A stretch of 64,000 nt of DNA from Cephalotus follicularis. Taxonomy: Eukaryota > Streptophyta > Magnoliopsida > Oxalidales > Cephalotaceae. The stretch spans positions 124,715-188,714 of the forward strand of contig BDDD01000378.1 in the NCBI GenBank assembly GCA_001972305.1. The letters run 5' to 3'. Made by a program: the position numbers and the translations under genes. The notes under the pieces were generated by a model that did not search any database, was not told the DNA's origin, and saw nothing but the letters and a program-made list of their open reading frames with translations. Below, piece by piece: positions 22,081 through 33,515 of this stretch; positions within the stretch are counted from its first letter, which is position 1, and the number at the start of each line of letters is the position of its first letter.

Positions 22081-22097
22081 TAATCGTCAACACTCTC

Positions 22098-22312
22098 TAA
22101 TGCCAGCCAAGGTTCTTTCGATCTTTAGGTCACAGGTAACTACTTCAGAATCTAATGATCGGTAACCTAGCATGCACCTAAGCTTTTATGGCACTCATTC
22201 AGTTCCCCGAGAACGGTGCCAAAATTTTGTTCGATGTCGTTGAACCGATTCAAAATTACCATAATCTAAAAATTAGCAAAATGGAAAGTAGGGATCGTTC
22301 CCATGAAGAGCT
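22098..22312 (-). other. Ath1 leader, tRNA-Asp-type PBS and LTR fragment
   Basis: In minus sense, an LTR end (..CGACATCGAACA, ending 22228) is followed by TTTTGGCACCGTTCTCGGGG (22224-22205), close to the tRNA-Asp PBS TGGCGCCGTTGCCGGGGA used by Athila/Tat elements. About 120 bp of leader then leads to the gag start at 931 once Sir1 is removed. The LTR fragment stops near 22312, where plus-strand gypsy pol begins. Confidence 0.75.
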
Positions 22313-22927
22313 GTACCGATATGCTATAAAAATGAACTTAGTGTGCTGAAGAGAGATATTGCTGAATATGTGGCAAGATGTTTCACTTGTCAGAGAATGA
22401 AGTCAAAACATCAGAAACCTGTTGGATTATTAGAGCCCTTACGAATGGTTGAATGGAAGTGGGAGCATTGACCATGGACTTTGCGTCGGGATCGCCGAGG
22501 TCATAGATTCATCATGAGGCTGTGTGGGTTATCGTGGACAGACTAACTAAGTCTGCTCACTTTCTTCCGATGAACATGACCTATTCCATCAAGAAGTTAG
22601 CTAGACTGTACATTCGAGAGATTGTAAGCTTGCATGGAGTGCCGGTCAGTATTGTTTGTGACCGTGATGCAAGGCTTACTTCAAGGTTTTGAAGGAAGTT
22701 CCAAGCAGGTATGGGAACGACCTTGAGCTTTAGTACTACATTTCACCCACAAACTGATGGGCAGTCTGAGCATACCATTCAAACACTGGAAGATATGCTC
22801 CGGACTTGTGTTATTGATTTTGGTGGAAATTGTGAGGATCATCTTCCACTTATTGAATTCTCCTACAACAAAAATTATCATTCTAGCATTGGGATGGCTC
22901 CTTATGAAGCCCTATACGGAAGGAAGT
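22313..22927 (+). pseudogene. pol: GyB pol, integrase part (broken), 5' of the nested solo LTR
   Basis: This holds the integrase zinc region (EYVARCFTCQRMKSKHQ, near 22370-22410) and core ([17 protein letters not shown] at 22520-22570; CDRDARLTS near 22655; [20 protein letters not shown] near 22740-22800; [23 protein letters not shown] near 22855). The D-D-E residues are present, but a frameshift near 22310-22350, a frame break near 22470 and stops near 22503 and 22688 disable it. The frame resumes at 28508 after the solo LTR insertion. The upstream RT, protease, gag and 5' LTR are missing. The lineage is Tekay/Del-like. Confidence 0.88.
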
Positions 22928-25571
22928 TGTCACACCCCGTTTTCACATTAAGACAACATATAAGCGGTAAGGCAATCAGCACAAGATATAATCCAGCTCA
23001 TGCAATTTTACCAATAAATAAATTTCTCGATAGCGGAAGCATTCATGTAAAATCTGAATTTAAAAATACATCATGCATCACATACTGTGTGATGCCCAAC
23101 AAGTTTATAATAAAACCCAACCACATAGTCGATCGCCCAAAACGGAGCGTGATAAACAGTACGAGATAACAAAATAAATCATGTTACAATAATCCAAATA
23201 CATGACCACTATTCATTGACCCAATACAAGAAATAAGAGAAACTACACAGTCTTCTCTTTAAGTCTCCTTGCATGCTCCATGTTAAATCCACTCCATCAA
23301 TCTGTTACAGTAGGGGTTAGCCTTTGTCCTCACTCGGCTAAGTGAACCAACTTATAAATACAGTTCGAGTCATATGATAATGAGTATCATGAATGAATGC
23401 AGTATGATGCAGTATGACATGTAATTTCTCACAGTAATTTTATCTCCGTATATACATATAAAAATATATGCATGCTCACAGTACAAGTATAACCTCATAA
23501 GTTATATCTACACAAGAAGTAAATGTGTCCCAAAAGGAACCAGACAAGCAAGCCGTCATAACCGTCGTCACCTCCTGGCTCCAACGTCATGCACTCTTAC
23601 CCCATCCCCGTTTGCGAACGGTTTGGATCAAGTCCTCCGTATGTTGCCTAGCACGACGGCTAAACCAACAGCAAGTTACTAGCACAGTGGCTGAGTAATC
23701 AACAAGCTATTAGCCCAGCGGCTAATAATCAACAAGCACAAGCATGGCACAGTACAAGTCAAACAATAACATATAATTACTTGATCAAATATATTTGTTT
23801 AAAATATATTACTCCGTTCACAAGTTGTGATAAGTTATAAAACTTAAAACAATACATTTGATTGTATAATCAATCTTTTAAAACATTTCTTCGTCTTTGG
23901 AAATACTTCCCCAAACATTTCGAATATATATAAATTCATATGTTGACAAATATATATTTTAGCACAATACATTTGATTGCATAATCAATCCTTTAAAACG
24001 TTTTTCCGTCTTTGGAAATACTTCCCCAATCATTTCAAAAATATATAATATCATATGTTGACAAATATATATTTCCGTACAAAAATGATTATAATAATCA
24101 TTCAAGCTTTTCAAAATGGTTAACACTTTTTAGAAATCAACCATAATGCAATTCACAATAATAATGCAAACATATGCTCAGAATGCATCTAAGATTATTT
24201 CTAGGGTCGTTTCGGGTCTAGCAGGTCCCATTCGAATGAAATTCTATTAAACAGGGAGACAGGCGTCTGTCACACCCCGTTATTCATTTCCATTACCATT
24301 AAGACAAGCATATGTGGTGATATCAGTAATTGAATATATATTCTAGCATTCATTTAACAATTCATAAATCATATGCGGAAGCATTCAAAAGCCAGAATAT
24401 AAACATAAGTCATCCGTATGCATCCCAGACTACGTGCGGTTACAATTCAAATAAATTATCCTTACAAGCGGAAGTACAACATTAACGAGGTATGAACCGT
24501 TCAATACAAAACAGTACAACATCATGAAAAAAACAACCTTAAAACGAAAGTAGAAGCTCTCCAAGCTTCAGCAGCAATCTTCAAACGTCTTCGCTTAATC
24601 TGAAATTGTAGGGGTTAGCTGTTGTCCTCACTTGGCTAAGTAGGAAGATAATGTATGCTAAGGAATATATGAATGCAACATGTATGACAGTTTATATGAA
24701 AATAACATTTGAATGTGCCGATATATAAGCAAACATGCCAAGTGGCCATAGACAATTCATATGCAAGAATACCGCACAAGGGTACAATCAATTCATCCTG
24801 GTTTGGGTGTCACATGCCGCTATCTCCTAGCTCTGACTGTGCACTACCTAACTATCTCCTGCGCTCCGAGGATGATAGAACATGTAACATTTACTACCGG
24901 CGTTGGCGGCTAGTTTAACAAATAATATCTGCAATGCAGATAAGTTTTGGAGATCTCCTGGCCAACTCCTGGCACCCAGGATCCCTACCGTAGTCGGTGA
25001 CCACAGCCATCACTCGACCACCGACAACAAGTACAAACAATACAAGCATTCAATAATAATATTACATATATCAGCAATATGCAATATAAAGTTGTTTTCT
25101 TAGAAACGTATAACAATTAATTTATCGTACATCTCATAGGAGGAAAACGATCTCAATACAATAATGGTTCTCGATGGGAGAACAAACAGGTGGTACCTCT
25201 CATAGGAGGAAAATCAATAATTTCTTTAAACAATGGTTCTCATTTGAAAATGATAGTTGATATCATAATTTGGGTACATAGCCCATAGTCGGTTTCAATT
25301 ATTTAAATACAAGTGGTATTGGTGTTAAATGACACCAAACAGTATATACTAATATGACAGTAGCATATTCAGTAACAATAACCAAAGTAGTAGCAATTCA
25401 AAGTCATTCATATGCAACTCTCACAAGGAGTGCGTACGTTGTTTAGTTTTGGAATGTAATTGTATATGAGGCCAGGACTGATTGTTATAATCATCCGTAT
25501 GGAGGCCAAGTTAATTACATTCAAAATTAAGGCCCAACCAGGACCTATATCAGCAATTTTACCCAGGACAG

Positions 25572-25681
25572 TCGACTGCTCTCAAGAACAGTCGGCTGTT
25601 TTGGTTTAGTAGTCGACTGTTTCTCTTAACAGTCGACTGGTTAGGGTTAAGTAGTTGACTGTCATGAAGAACAGTCGACTG
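25572..25681 (-). promoter_or_regulatory. ACAGTCGACTGT palindrome array 1 of nested solo LTR
   Basis: Cores are at 25572, 25592 (TCGG), 25613, 25633, 25655 (TTGA) and 25675, with gaps of 20-22 bp. It sits at the same place in the LTR as the array at 30273-30430 in GyB, relative to a shared ACCCCTACCTCAAT stretch. Confidence 0.75.
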
Positions 25682-26717
25682 CTTCTGCCCAGAAATGAAG
25701 GCAGTAGTAGTTTGTATGTTACACAATCCAATGTAAATACAATCAAAGCATGCAACAATGCATACAAATAAACATACATGATATGCATACTCATATCTTC
25801 CATAACATATCGTTACCCCTACCTCAATAGCTTATCCCAAGATCAATTGGAATGATCTTTCTCTTTGAGATTACAAAGTCTTTTACACCAACAATCTTCA
25901 ATCCAGCAGAATATAATCTATACATGCAGGTTTAGAGTTTCAGTCACCTAATCAGTAGGTCGACTAATCTATCCAGACTCAAATACTACATCAACATCAT
26001 CTTATTACAAGTTCCCTTCCATTTTTTAACTTCCTTTGAACTCTATGTCAACTATTATTCAATTTCGGATCCTTTGATCTTAATGTGTTGACAGAAGGTA
26101 TATATGTGTACTTAGGGGAATCAGTTTGCTATAACAACTAACTAACAACAACAATAATCCAAATTAGAGGTTACCATCTCCATTTATACTTGAACCATTA
26201 TCACTTTCTATTTCGATTCTAGCTGTTGTTGATTCTTAACCATTATAGAAGATAACTAACCTTCCTAGTTGCATCATTAACAGTACTACTTAAGCAGGGA
26301 GCTCGAATCGAACTTACCAGGAGAAGTCTAAGCTTCCAAGTCTTTGAGTTCCACTCCAAATCCTCAATGCAAGCTCCAATAATCCCAGTAACTCTCCTCA
26401 ATTTTCAGTGTTTCTAACACTCACTTTCAGCTCATGCACAGCTGATATAGGGATCAGGGACCTTGAATTCGCCAGAGTCCTTTAACCCAGCTTCTCTCAT
26501 TCCTTCTCTCTCTCACATGCACTCCTCTTTCTCACCTTTCTCTCTTTTGTTTTTTGCAGGTTACAGGTCTGCAACTTGCAGATGGAATAGAGGGCATGCA
26601 AGCATTCTAATTTGCATCCTCTGGTAGCTCTGGTCACGCATGACACCTGCCCTCCATGCATTCCCTTTCGTTTCAGTCACATAGGCATGCACAGACACCT
26701 GTTCTGTACCGATCCAG

Positions 26718-26840
26718 TCGACTGTCTTCAACTGGCAGTCGACTGTCCACTCACGCATCAAACAGTCGACTGTTCCCCTGTGACAGTCGGCTGTTCCTTC
26801 ATAACCAGGCAATCGACTGGCCCCCTGTGGCAGTCGGCTG
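26718..26840 (-). promoter_or_regulatory. ACAGTCGACTGT palindrome array 2 of nested solo LTR
   Basis: Cores are at 26718, 26739, 26766, 26787, 26813 and 26834, with gaps of 21, 27, 21, 26 and 21 bp. One copy (26763-26774) is the perfect 12-bp palindrome ACAGTCGACTGT. Confidence 0.75.
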
Positions 26841-27013
26841 TCAATGGTTGTTTTAGGGTTTCTTAAGTTTGATACCTCACCAACGTTTATCCATTCATCC
26901 CAAGCAATTACCAATCACAATTTATAATAATTGGACATTAAATTCAAATGAGTGCACATTTTTATTAATCAACATTACAATGTACACGAATTGAATTTGT
27001 GGTTATTACAGCA

Positions 27014-27433
27014 TCGATGTCTATCCCTAAGGCGTCGACGTCTTTACCCTGAGGCGTCGATCCTATGTACAGTTATTCCCAGGCGTTTTTGGATAAAAGA
27101 CGTCGATGGCTTTATAAAGAAATCGATGTCTTTATGATACCAGAAGGTATCAGTGCGCGAGTCTGGATTCTGGAGGGAAGAATCTAGTCTCTAAATCCTC
27201 ATATAAGCGAAGTTTAACCTCTCAAGGTGTAGGAAAAGCTACTGGCTATCATAGTATGTAACCAGAACGTCAATTCGTAATCAAAAATGTAATCCCAAGT
27301 GGCTAATTTGCCATCTGCAATAAGCATTACAGTTTATGATTACCCAGAAAAGGCGTCGATGCTTTTACTCAAGCATCGATGTCCTTTTCATACGTACACG
27401 AAGACATCGACGTCTTCAGGTAGACGTCGACGC
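27014..27433 (-). promoter_or_regulatory. GACGTCGACGTC-type array in the outer solo LTR
   Basis: Cores are at 27014, 27034, 27057, 27102, 27123, 27356, 27376, 27407 and 27427, mostly 20-23 bp apart within clusters. It corresponds to 48446-48560 and 48780-48810 of the GyC LTR. Confidence 0.7.
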
Positions 27434-28187
27434 TTATCCAACCCAGAACATTTTCTCCATAGCTTTAACACAACAGGCCATCATCAAAATCATCCATACA
27501 TAACCCAGTTCAATATCCATGTAATTTACACATGCATGTTAACTCCGTATATCACAGTAAACACCACAACAAGTCCAGAATCACAATTCAACAATTAGAA
27601 TGTAATTCATCATGTTATTCACTAACTTAAAACCCAAAATGCATGTATAAGATTATAACTTTCCCCTACCTTGTTGTTCCACGTTAGGAATTGGAAAGTC
27701 CACCCCTTTAAGTTCCCAGGTTCTGGCCACAGTAGCTCCAAGATCCTCTCAGCAACTGCTACCCGCGAGCTCCAAGTTCTAGCTCCAATCAAGCTCAACA
27801 ATGGTGGCTCTCACTCTCTGTTTTCTTACACTGGTGTTTAGCTGAACCAGGGATGAAGAGAGGAGGCATTTTATGCATGTCTCACGTCCCTCTTCCCTCT
27901 CTGGCCCATTGCATGCATCTCACAGGCTCCATTTCCCATTCCTTTCTCTTTCCCAGTTCTGCCTCCCTTCTTTTGCAGGAGCAGGCATTGAGGGTGGCAC
28001 ACAGCCTGCATGCATACCCAAGTGTCACGCCCTTCCTTCCAATCTAGCACCTGCATGCCTGGTATCATGCTATCATGCTCAACACGTATCATCCACGTCC
28101 CAAGGTGCCTGCAAAAGGCCCTAAAAGGCTCCCCCTTGCACGTTATTTGTCAGCAGAGTAACGTGACTAATATTCATTTCAAAGACG

Positions 28188-28333
28188 TCAATGTCTTCCA
28201 TAGACGTCGATGTCTTTTCCCCTTTTTATACGTGAGGGTCTATGCCTTTGCCTACATCGACGTGCATGTACGCATGCATTCACGTACGCCTTTGCTCCCA
28301 TAGGCGTCGATGTCTTTCCAAAGGCAACGACGC
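28188..28333 (-). promoter_or_regulatory. Second GACGTCGATGTC cluster in the outer solo LTR
   Basis: Core pairs are at 28188/28207 and 28307/28327, spaced 19-20 bp. The homologous cluster in GyC is at 49568-49715. Confidence 0.65.
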
Positions 28334-28507
28334 GTTTCTTCCAAAACTGCGTCGTTTTCAAGTTTAACACACACATTCCTTTTCCAAAACAATATTTAGG
28401 GCTTGGAAATATCTTTGACGTTGAAATCTCTAACATTCTTATTAATTCAAGTTTAAGATTACATCTCAAAATGAAATATTACAATTAGGATAATACCGGG
28501 TGTTATA

Positions 28508-29102
28508 GAAGTGTAGATCGCCTATATGTTGGGTTAAAGTGGGTGAAAAGCAAGTGTTGGGAGCGGATCTTGTCCAAGAGACTACTGACAAGGTTAAGAT
28601 AATTAAGAAAAGGTTACTCACTGCACAGAGTCGGCAAAAGAGCTATGTCGATAGAAGGAGAAGAAAGTTAGATTTTGAGAAGGGAGATCATGTTTTTCTA
28701 AGAATCTCACCTTCGAAGGGGATACACAGATTTGGCCAGAAAGGGAAGTTAGCTCCAAGGTATATTGGATAGTATGAGATACTGGAGAGAGTTGGGGAAG
28801 TCGCATATGAGATAGCACTGCCACCCAACTTGTCTAATGTGCATAACGTATTCCATGTTTCCATGCTATGGAAATACCTACATGATCCTTCTCATGTGTT
28901 GAGCTATGATCCAGGTTTTATTAATGATAACCTCTCATGCGAAGAAAGGTCGATGACGATTCTGGATAGAAAGGAGAAAGTTCTGAGGAATAAGACTATT
29001 TCTATGGTGAAGGTACTATGGCAGTTTCATAAAGCTGGAGAAGCTACATGGGAAAGTGAAGTCGAGATGATGGAAACATTCCCTCATTTATTTCGCATGT
29101 AG
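28508..29102 (+). pseudogene. pol: GyB pol, integrase C-terminus and chromodomain-like tail
   Basis: This continues the integrase from 22927. It reads SRQKSYVDRRRRKLDFEKGD then HVFLRISPSKG and KLAPRYIG, with an in-frame TAG at 28770-28772. It resumes with [37 protein letters not shown] and a tail ILDRKEKVLRNK..VKVLWQFHKAGEATWE that resembles the Tekay chromodomain region, which targets integration to chromatin. The frame ends at the TAG at 29100-29102. PPT-like AAAGATGGGGGAA (29131-29143) follows, then the LTR. Confidence 0.87.
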
Positions 29103-29346
29103 AGTCTAAATTCGAGGACGAAATGTCTATAAAGATGGGGGAATGTAATAACCGTAATTTTTAATTAATGTATATTGTACAAATTATGAATAAAATATAC
29201 ATTGAATTGAGATTAAATGTCCAATTGTCATGTGAATTGTGATTATTGGATTGTATTGAGGGTTTAATTGAATAAGTTAAGGACTGGATCTAAAGGAATT
29301 GAAAGTTGGATTATAGAGTTTAAAGAAAGGAATTTGGCAGCAACCC

Positions 29347-29503
29347 TCGACGCCAAGATACAACGGTCGACCCTTAAGTCGAAACCATCGATGTCAAAGG
29401 AATACCATCGACGCTTTGAGCATAGACACGTATTCAATACGTGTCGTGTAGAAACTGAACTATAGCGCACAAACCGTGGGCGCCAACGTTAAACTGTCGA
29501 CGC
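29347..29503 (+). promoter_or_regulatory. TCGACGCTT-armed array 1 in GyB LTR
   Basis: Cores are at 29347, 29367, 29388, 29408 and 29497, with 20-21-bp gaps except the last. Sense form is approximately CNGTCGACGCTT. Confidence 0.7.
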
Positions 29504-30272
29504 TTTGAATGGTGCTAGGTGTGTGCTACGTGTTGAGTTAAACAGAGCAGTGGTGTTAAACGGATTGTAAGCTGGGAAAGTGTTCTAGGACGTGTCAAGG
29601 ATGCTCAAAACGTGTCCTCGGCTACTAATGAGTGATGCATGAGTGTCCTAAGTGTTGCTCAACACCTGGAATATGCAAGAAATGAAGGAATGAAAAAAAA
29701 AACAGAAAAGAGGAAGAACACAGTAGAGAGAGAGAGAGAAGGAAGATTCCAGGAGATTGAGTTAATGAAATTAATGAGACACTAAATGAGAGTTCTATAT
29801 CAGCTATGAGTATGAGCCGAAATAGGAGTTAGAAACACTTGAAAAAGGAGGAATCGTTCTGGGAGATTGTTGGAACTTTGCATATTGAACAAAGAGTGTT
29901 CAAAGTGGAGATTGGAGCCTCCATTGAAGTGGTAAGCTACTGATTCGAGCTCGCTTGTGTTATCATGGTTAATCGACCTTATATACATACTGATCTCATT
30001 ATATATATCTACTGTTAACATGCATCTATAGATTAAATTACTTGAATTGTTGGAGTTGACTGAATTGAAGGAGTATTGGAGCTTAGAGAGAAGAATCAAA
30101 CCAATTGATTCTGGGATAAGCGATTGAGGTAGGGGTTTTGACATGATTTTGAACATATAGTATTTATATCATGTATGGATGATTCTTATACGATTGCATG
30201 CGGTTTTTGGATGGATTGAATGTGAGATTTTCATGCTCTGTTTTTCTAGAATTGCATGGACGCTATTAAGGG

Positions 30273-30430
30273 CCGACGCTTAATATGGTACCGTCGACGC
30301 TTAAGGCATACATGTCAAAACTTTAGACAAACATTACATTGACTCTTAAGTGTAGAACTGTCGACGCTTTAGGATAACCATCGACGCCTTGGATGAAACT
30401 GTCGACGCTTAATATGAAACTGTCGATGCT
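30273..30430 (+). promoter_or_regulatory. TCGACGCTT-armed array 2 in GyB LTR
   Basis: Cores are at 30273, 30294, 30361, 30381, 30402 and 30423, with gaps 21, 67, 20, 21 and 21. The form is ACTGTCGACGCTTAA. The homologous position in the nested solo LTR carries ACAG/CTGT arms. Confidence 0.75.
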
Positions 30431-31647
30431 TAAGGACCTGTTTTGTGTTTAATCTACCTGATTACACTGGCTTTTACACGGAATGATTTCCATAATCAGT
30501 CCCTTCTATGTGTAGTCAAATGATAGGAATCGAACACCTATACATCACTGTTTGCTCCTATGAATTGTTTAAAAATGTACTGTTACTATTGTTGTTCTTG
30601 AAATGGACTGAATTGCATATCATGAAATATACTACTATTTACTATTTTCAAGAACTGAGTGCTATATGAACAATTTACTGATACTGTTTTCAAGGACTAA
30701 GTGTTATATGCACAGCTGATTAATTTAGACTACTGTATTTTGTTCCCAAGAGAACCTACTGAAAGTGTTACTGTTATTTTGTTCCCTAAATGAGAACCAC
30801 TGATACTGTTTACTGTTTTACTATTTTCTCTAAAAATGAGGATACTGTTTTATTACATTATATATGTAATACACTGTATTTTTTGTGAGTGCTAGTTTCT
30901 GTTAGTTGAGTGATAGGAGCCATCACTGACTACATAGGTGAGCCTATGTACCAGGAGATGGCTAGAGCTTATACACCATACTGATCTACATTGCAGACCA
31001 TGACTGTTAGCTGCCAGCTAAATTCTGGCAAAACTGTTTAGCTTTTCTGCCATCATCGGAGTGCATGGTGGTAGTTAGGTGGTGCACGGTTGGGGCTAGG
31101 AGTTAGTGACATGTGACACCCACTACTGGTTTGCGAACACCCACTGGACTGATTGTTTGTACCCTTGTGCGGTATCTCTGATAACTGAATTGATTGTAGC
31201 CACTTGAAATGATTGTTTATATATATTGTCGTATGTATATTTATTGTTTTAAAATACAAACTGTCATGCATGATTACATTTATATATTCATATTCATGCA
31301 TAATTCCTACTTAGCCGAATGAGGACAAAGGCTAATACCTACAATTACGGATTAACAAAGGAAGTGGAGACTTACTGCTAAAGCTATACTTGGAGGCTTC
31401 TCTCATATTTAAGGTTGTAAAATGTAAATGTAATAAAGTCATACTTTGTTGTTATATTTTACATTGCCAATATGTATTATGTAACTTGTATTGTACTAAG
31501 CTTAAGCATGTAGTATGAGCTACGTGTGTATGCGATTTAAATAATCCAGTATGAATGAATGCTTCCGTAAAAGTTTTAAATTTTGGATTATTGATAAATG
31601 ATGGATTAATTGATAACCATGTGTTAAATCGAAAACGGGGTGTGATA

Positions 31648-32039
31648 GCTAGCCCCTCGATTTATAGGACCTTTTGAGATCCTTGAGAGAGTGGGTGCCA
31701 TCACCTATCGACTTACCTTACCACCCAACCTAGCTGATGTGCATAATGTGTTTCATGTTTCGATGCTAAGGAAGTCTCATCCTGACCCTTCTCATGTGTT
31801 GCAATGGGAGCCTTTAGAGTTGAGGATGGATATGAGTTTTGAAGAAATACCAATCCAGATCCTCGACCGTCGAATCAAATAGTTGAGAAGTAAAACCAAT
31901 CCATTGGTAAAGGTTCTATGGCTATACCACGGACTAGAGGAAGCTACTTGGGAGAGAGAAGAAGATATGAAAGCTATGTTAACACAATTGTTCTATCCTT
32001 AGGGAATCTCGGGATGATATTTCTTTAAGGAGGGGAGGA
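31648..32039 (+). pseudogene. pol: GyD pol tail and PPT
   Basis: The fragment starts abruptly after the GyB LTR. It reads [49 protein letters not shown], then LKVLW-type and [11 protein letters not shown] tail, with a TAG at 31879-31881 and a stop near 32000. It is the last 115 or so codons of a Tekay/Del-like integrase and chromodomain-like tail. GGAGGGGAGGA (32029-32039) is the PPT next to the LTR start. Everything upstream is missing. Confidence 0.85.
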
Positions 32040-32065
32040 TGTAATGCCCCTGAATATTATAAAGA

Positions 32066-32151
<86 letters not shown>
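32066..32151. repeat. Microsatellites (TTA)n and (GT)n
   Basis: About 16 ATT units are followed by about 15 GT units. The 61-codon ORF across them (poly-Tyr, poly-Val/Cys) is an artefact. Confidence 0.97.
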
Positions 32152-32154
<3 letters not shown>

Positions 32155-32957
32155 ATGGGCCCGAAGAATTATTCCTCTCCATTTGGGCTGGACATGAACA
32201 GTAGAAATGAGACCTGGGTTATGAAATAATGGTTGGGCTCAAAAGGGAATAGGAAGAAGAAGTAAGGCTTGAGCATGCTTGCATTAGAAGGAGTAATGGC
32301 CCGGGTGATTGTTCTAGATTCTTCCCTATTCCATTATAAAAGATGGGAGACACCCGGGAGATGCACTATAGATACTCTTACACATTCTTATTCTAGAAAA
32401 ATCGCGAGAAGGGAGAAAGAGTGGAAAATGAGGGCCAGATGCTAGAGAAAGGGGAGAAAGAAGACAAAAGGATGAGCTTTCTCGGGAGAGTTCTATGCCT
32501 CTTGTGCTCCTGCATAAATCCCCATCTCCCAGAACTGAGGGTGTAGTGGAAGAGTAAAGAAGAGAAGAAATCTTAGGTATGCAGCAATTACAAAATCAGA
32601 AGAAAGTCCAGAATCTAAGTAAGGAGTCGTGTGATCTCCGTTTTCAACCGAAAGCAGGTAAGTTGCTATATGTCCGAGCTTCTGCAACCATGTGTGTGAA
32701 TTGTTCTGATATGTGTGATTGCATTGAATATGTTGTTGTGTGTAATGCTTAAATTATTGTGAATGTTGTTAGATTAGGATTAGATGAATGTTAGGATTTT
32801 TGGTTGCTTCTATGCCGAGGTTGATGTGTTGATAAATGGCTATATACCGAATCTTTGAGTTGGTGAAATGATAAAGCTTAGTAATTGAAAAGTACTTAGA
32901 GGATAAACCCAACGTTGAGGTAGACTAGTCTCCAAAGGACTCGAAGCTTCTCTGCTC

Positions 32958-33170
32958 CAGCAAGCCAGTCTATATGGTCGCCGAGCATACTAGTCCATGC
33001 GTGCCAAAAAGACCAGTCCACATGGTCGTCGAGCATACTAGTCCATACGTGCCGAGTAGACCAGTCCACATGGTCGCCGAGCATACTAGCCTATGCGTGC
33101 CAAGCAAACAATCCCACATGGTCGTCGAGCATACTAGCCCACAGAAGCCAAGCAGACCAGTCCTTCAAGG
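32958..33170 (+). repeat. 48-bp minisatellite, 4+ units, in GyD LTR
   Basis: ATGGTCG starts units at 32974, 33022, 33070 and 33118, exactly 48 bp apart. Units contain CGAGCATACTAG and CCAGTCCACATGG. Because 48 is divisible by 3 it produces a repeated HMVVEHTSP peptide ORF, which I do not consider real. Confidence 0.85.
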
Positions 33171-33303
33171 CGCAGAGAAGTCTAGCGCCCAATTGTATAG
33201 CGCCTAAAGAGCGCAGAGTAGACTAGTGGTTGGAATGTTGATAACAGACTACCTTCTCTGCCTAATATATATATATATAGACTTGTTAGTGACACGTCCT
33301 ATA

Positions 33304-33515
33304 GCAGGTGAACTTAAGAGTGAATTTTTCATAATGACCATCCCGCAGCAGGTGAGCCCAGAGGGGTGAATTACGCAAGAGCAAGTGAACCTAAGGGTGA
33401 ATTCCGCATGGCAGGTGAACCTCGGGGCGATTCCTGCTTAACAGGTGAACCTAAGGGTGAATTCCACAAGATAGGTGAACCTAAGGGTGATTTTTTCATG
33501 GCAGATGAACCTTAC
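33304..33515 (+). repeat. About 31-bp minisatellite (CAGGTGAACCTAAGGGTGAA)
   Basis: Six to seven degenerate units contain GGTGAACCTAAGGGTGA. It is restricted to the GyD LTR. Confidence 0.75.

Larger units (their letters stand above)
946..22092 (-). mobile_element. Sir1: SIRE-like Ty1/copia retrotransposon with third ORF, interrupted by GyA
   Basis: In minus sense the order is 5' LTR, PBS, gag, protease-integrase-RT-RNase H, third ORF, polypurine tract (PPT), 3' LTR. The Copia order (integrase before RT), the long coiled-coil gag with two zinc knuckles and the extra ORF after pol fit the SIRE/Maximus lineage. Without GyA (12563-22080 plus its TSD) and the tandem duplication, the element is about 9.85 kb, normal for the lineage. 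It inserted into the Ath1 leader with TSD CTCTC. Pol has two premature stops and one frameshift and ORF3 has one stop, so this copy cannot move by itself. The two LTRs are very similar, so the insertion is fairly recent. Confidence 0.9.
24268..27010 (-). mobile_element. Nested solo LTR of the GyB family (TSD GCGTC/GCATC)
   Basis: It starts TGTCACACCCCGTTATTC and ends ..GGTTATTACA, with flanks GCGTC (24263-24267) and GCATC (27011-27015) differing by one transition. Its minus-sense start TGTAATAACC and following text (TAATGTCCAATT..TTGTGATT) match the GyB LTR at 29144. Its two palindrome arrays have ACAGTCGACTGT arms, unlike the GyB LTR. Confidence 0.85.
22928..28507 (-). mobile_element. Solo LTR of the GyC family (TSD GAAGT), itself carrying a nested solo LTR
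   Basis: It starts TGTCACACCCCGTTTTC and ends ..ACCGGGTGTTATA. GAAGT flanks both sides (22923-22927, 28508-28512), interrupting GyB integrase cleanly. The ends and body match the GyC LTR at 47134-49885. No PBS, PPT or coding interior is present, so it is a solo LTR left by LTR-LTR recombination. Without the nested insert it is about 2.83 kb. Confidence 0.88.
29144..31647 (+). repeat. GyB 3' LTR (2504 bp)
   Basis: It starts TGTAATAACCG directly after the PPT and ends ..ACGGGGTGTGATA, a TA rather than CA terminus. It has palindrome arrays at 29347-29503 and 30273-30430, an AG-rich stretch at 29690-29750, and simple degenerate TACTGTTT repeats at 30580-30860. No coding region is present. Confidence 0.85.

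Noticed and set aside
32044..32229. Poly-Tyr/poly-Val-Cys ORF
   Set aside because: It is a translation of the (TTA)n and (GT)n microsatellites.
32974..33207. 77-codon repeat ORF (HMVVEHTSP)
   Set aside because: It is the 48-bp minisatellite read in one frame inside an LTR. There is no promoter or relative outside the repeat.
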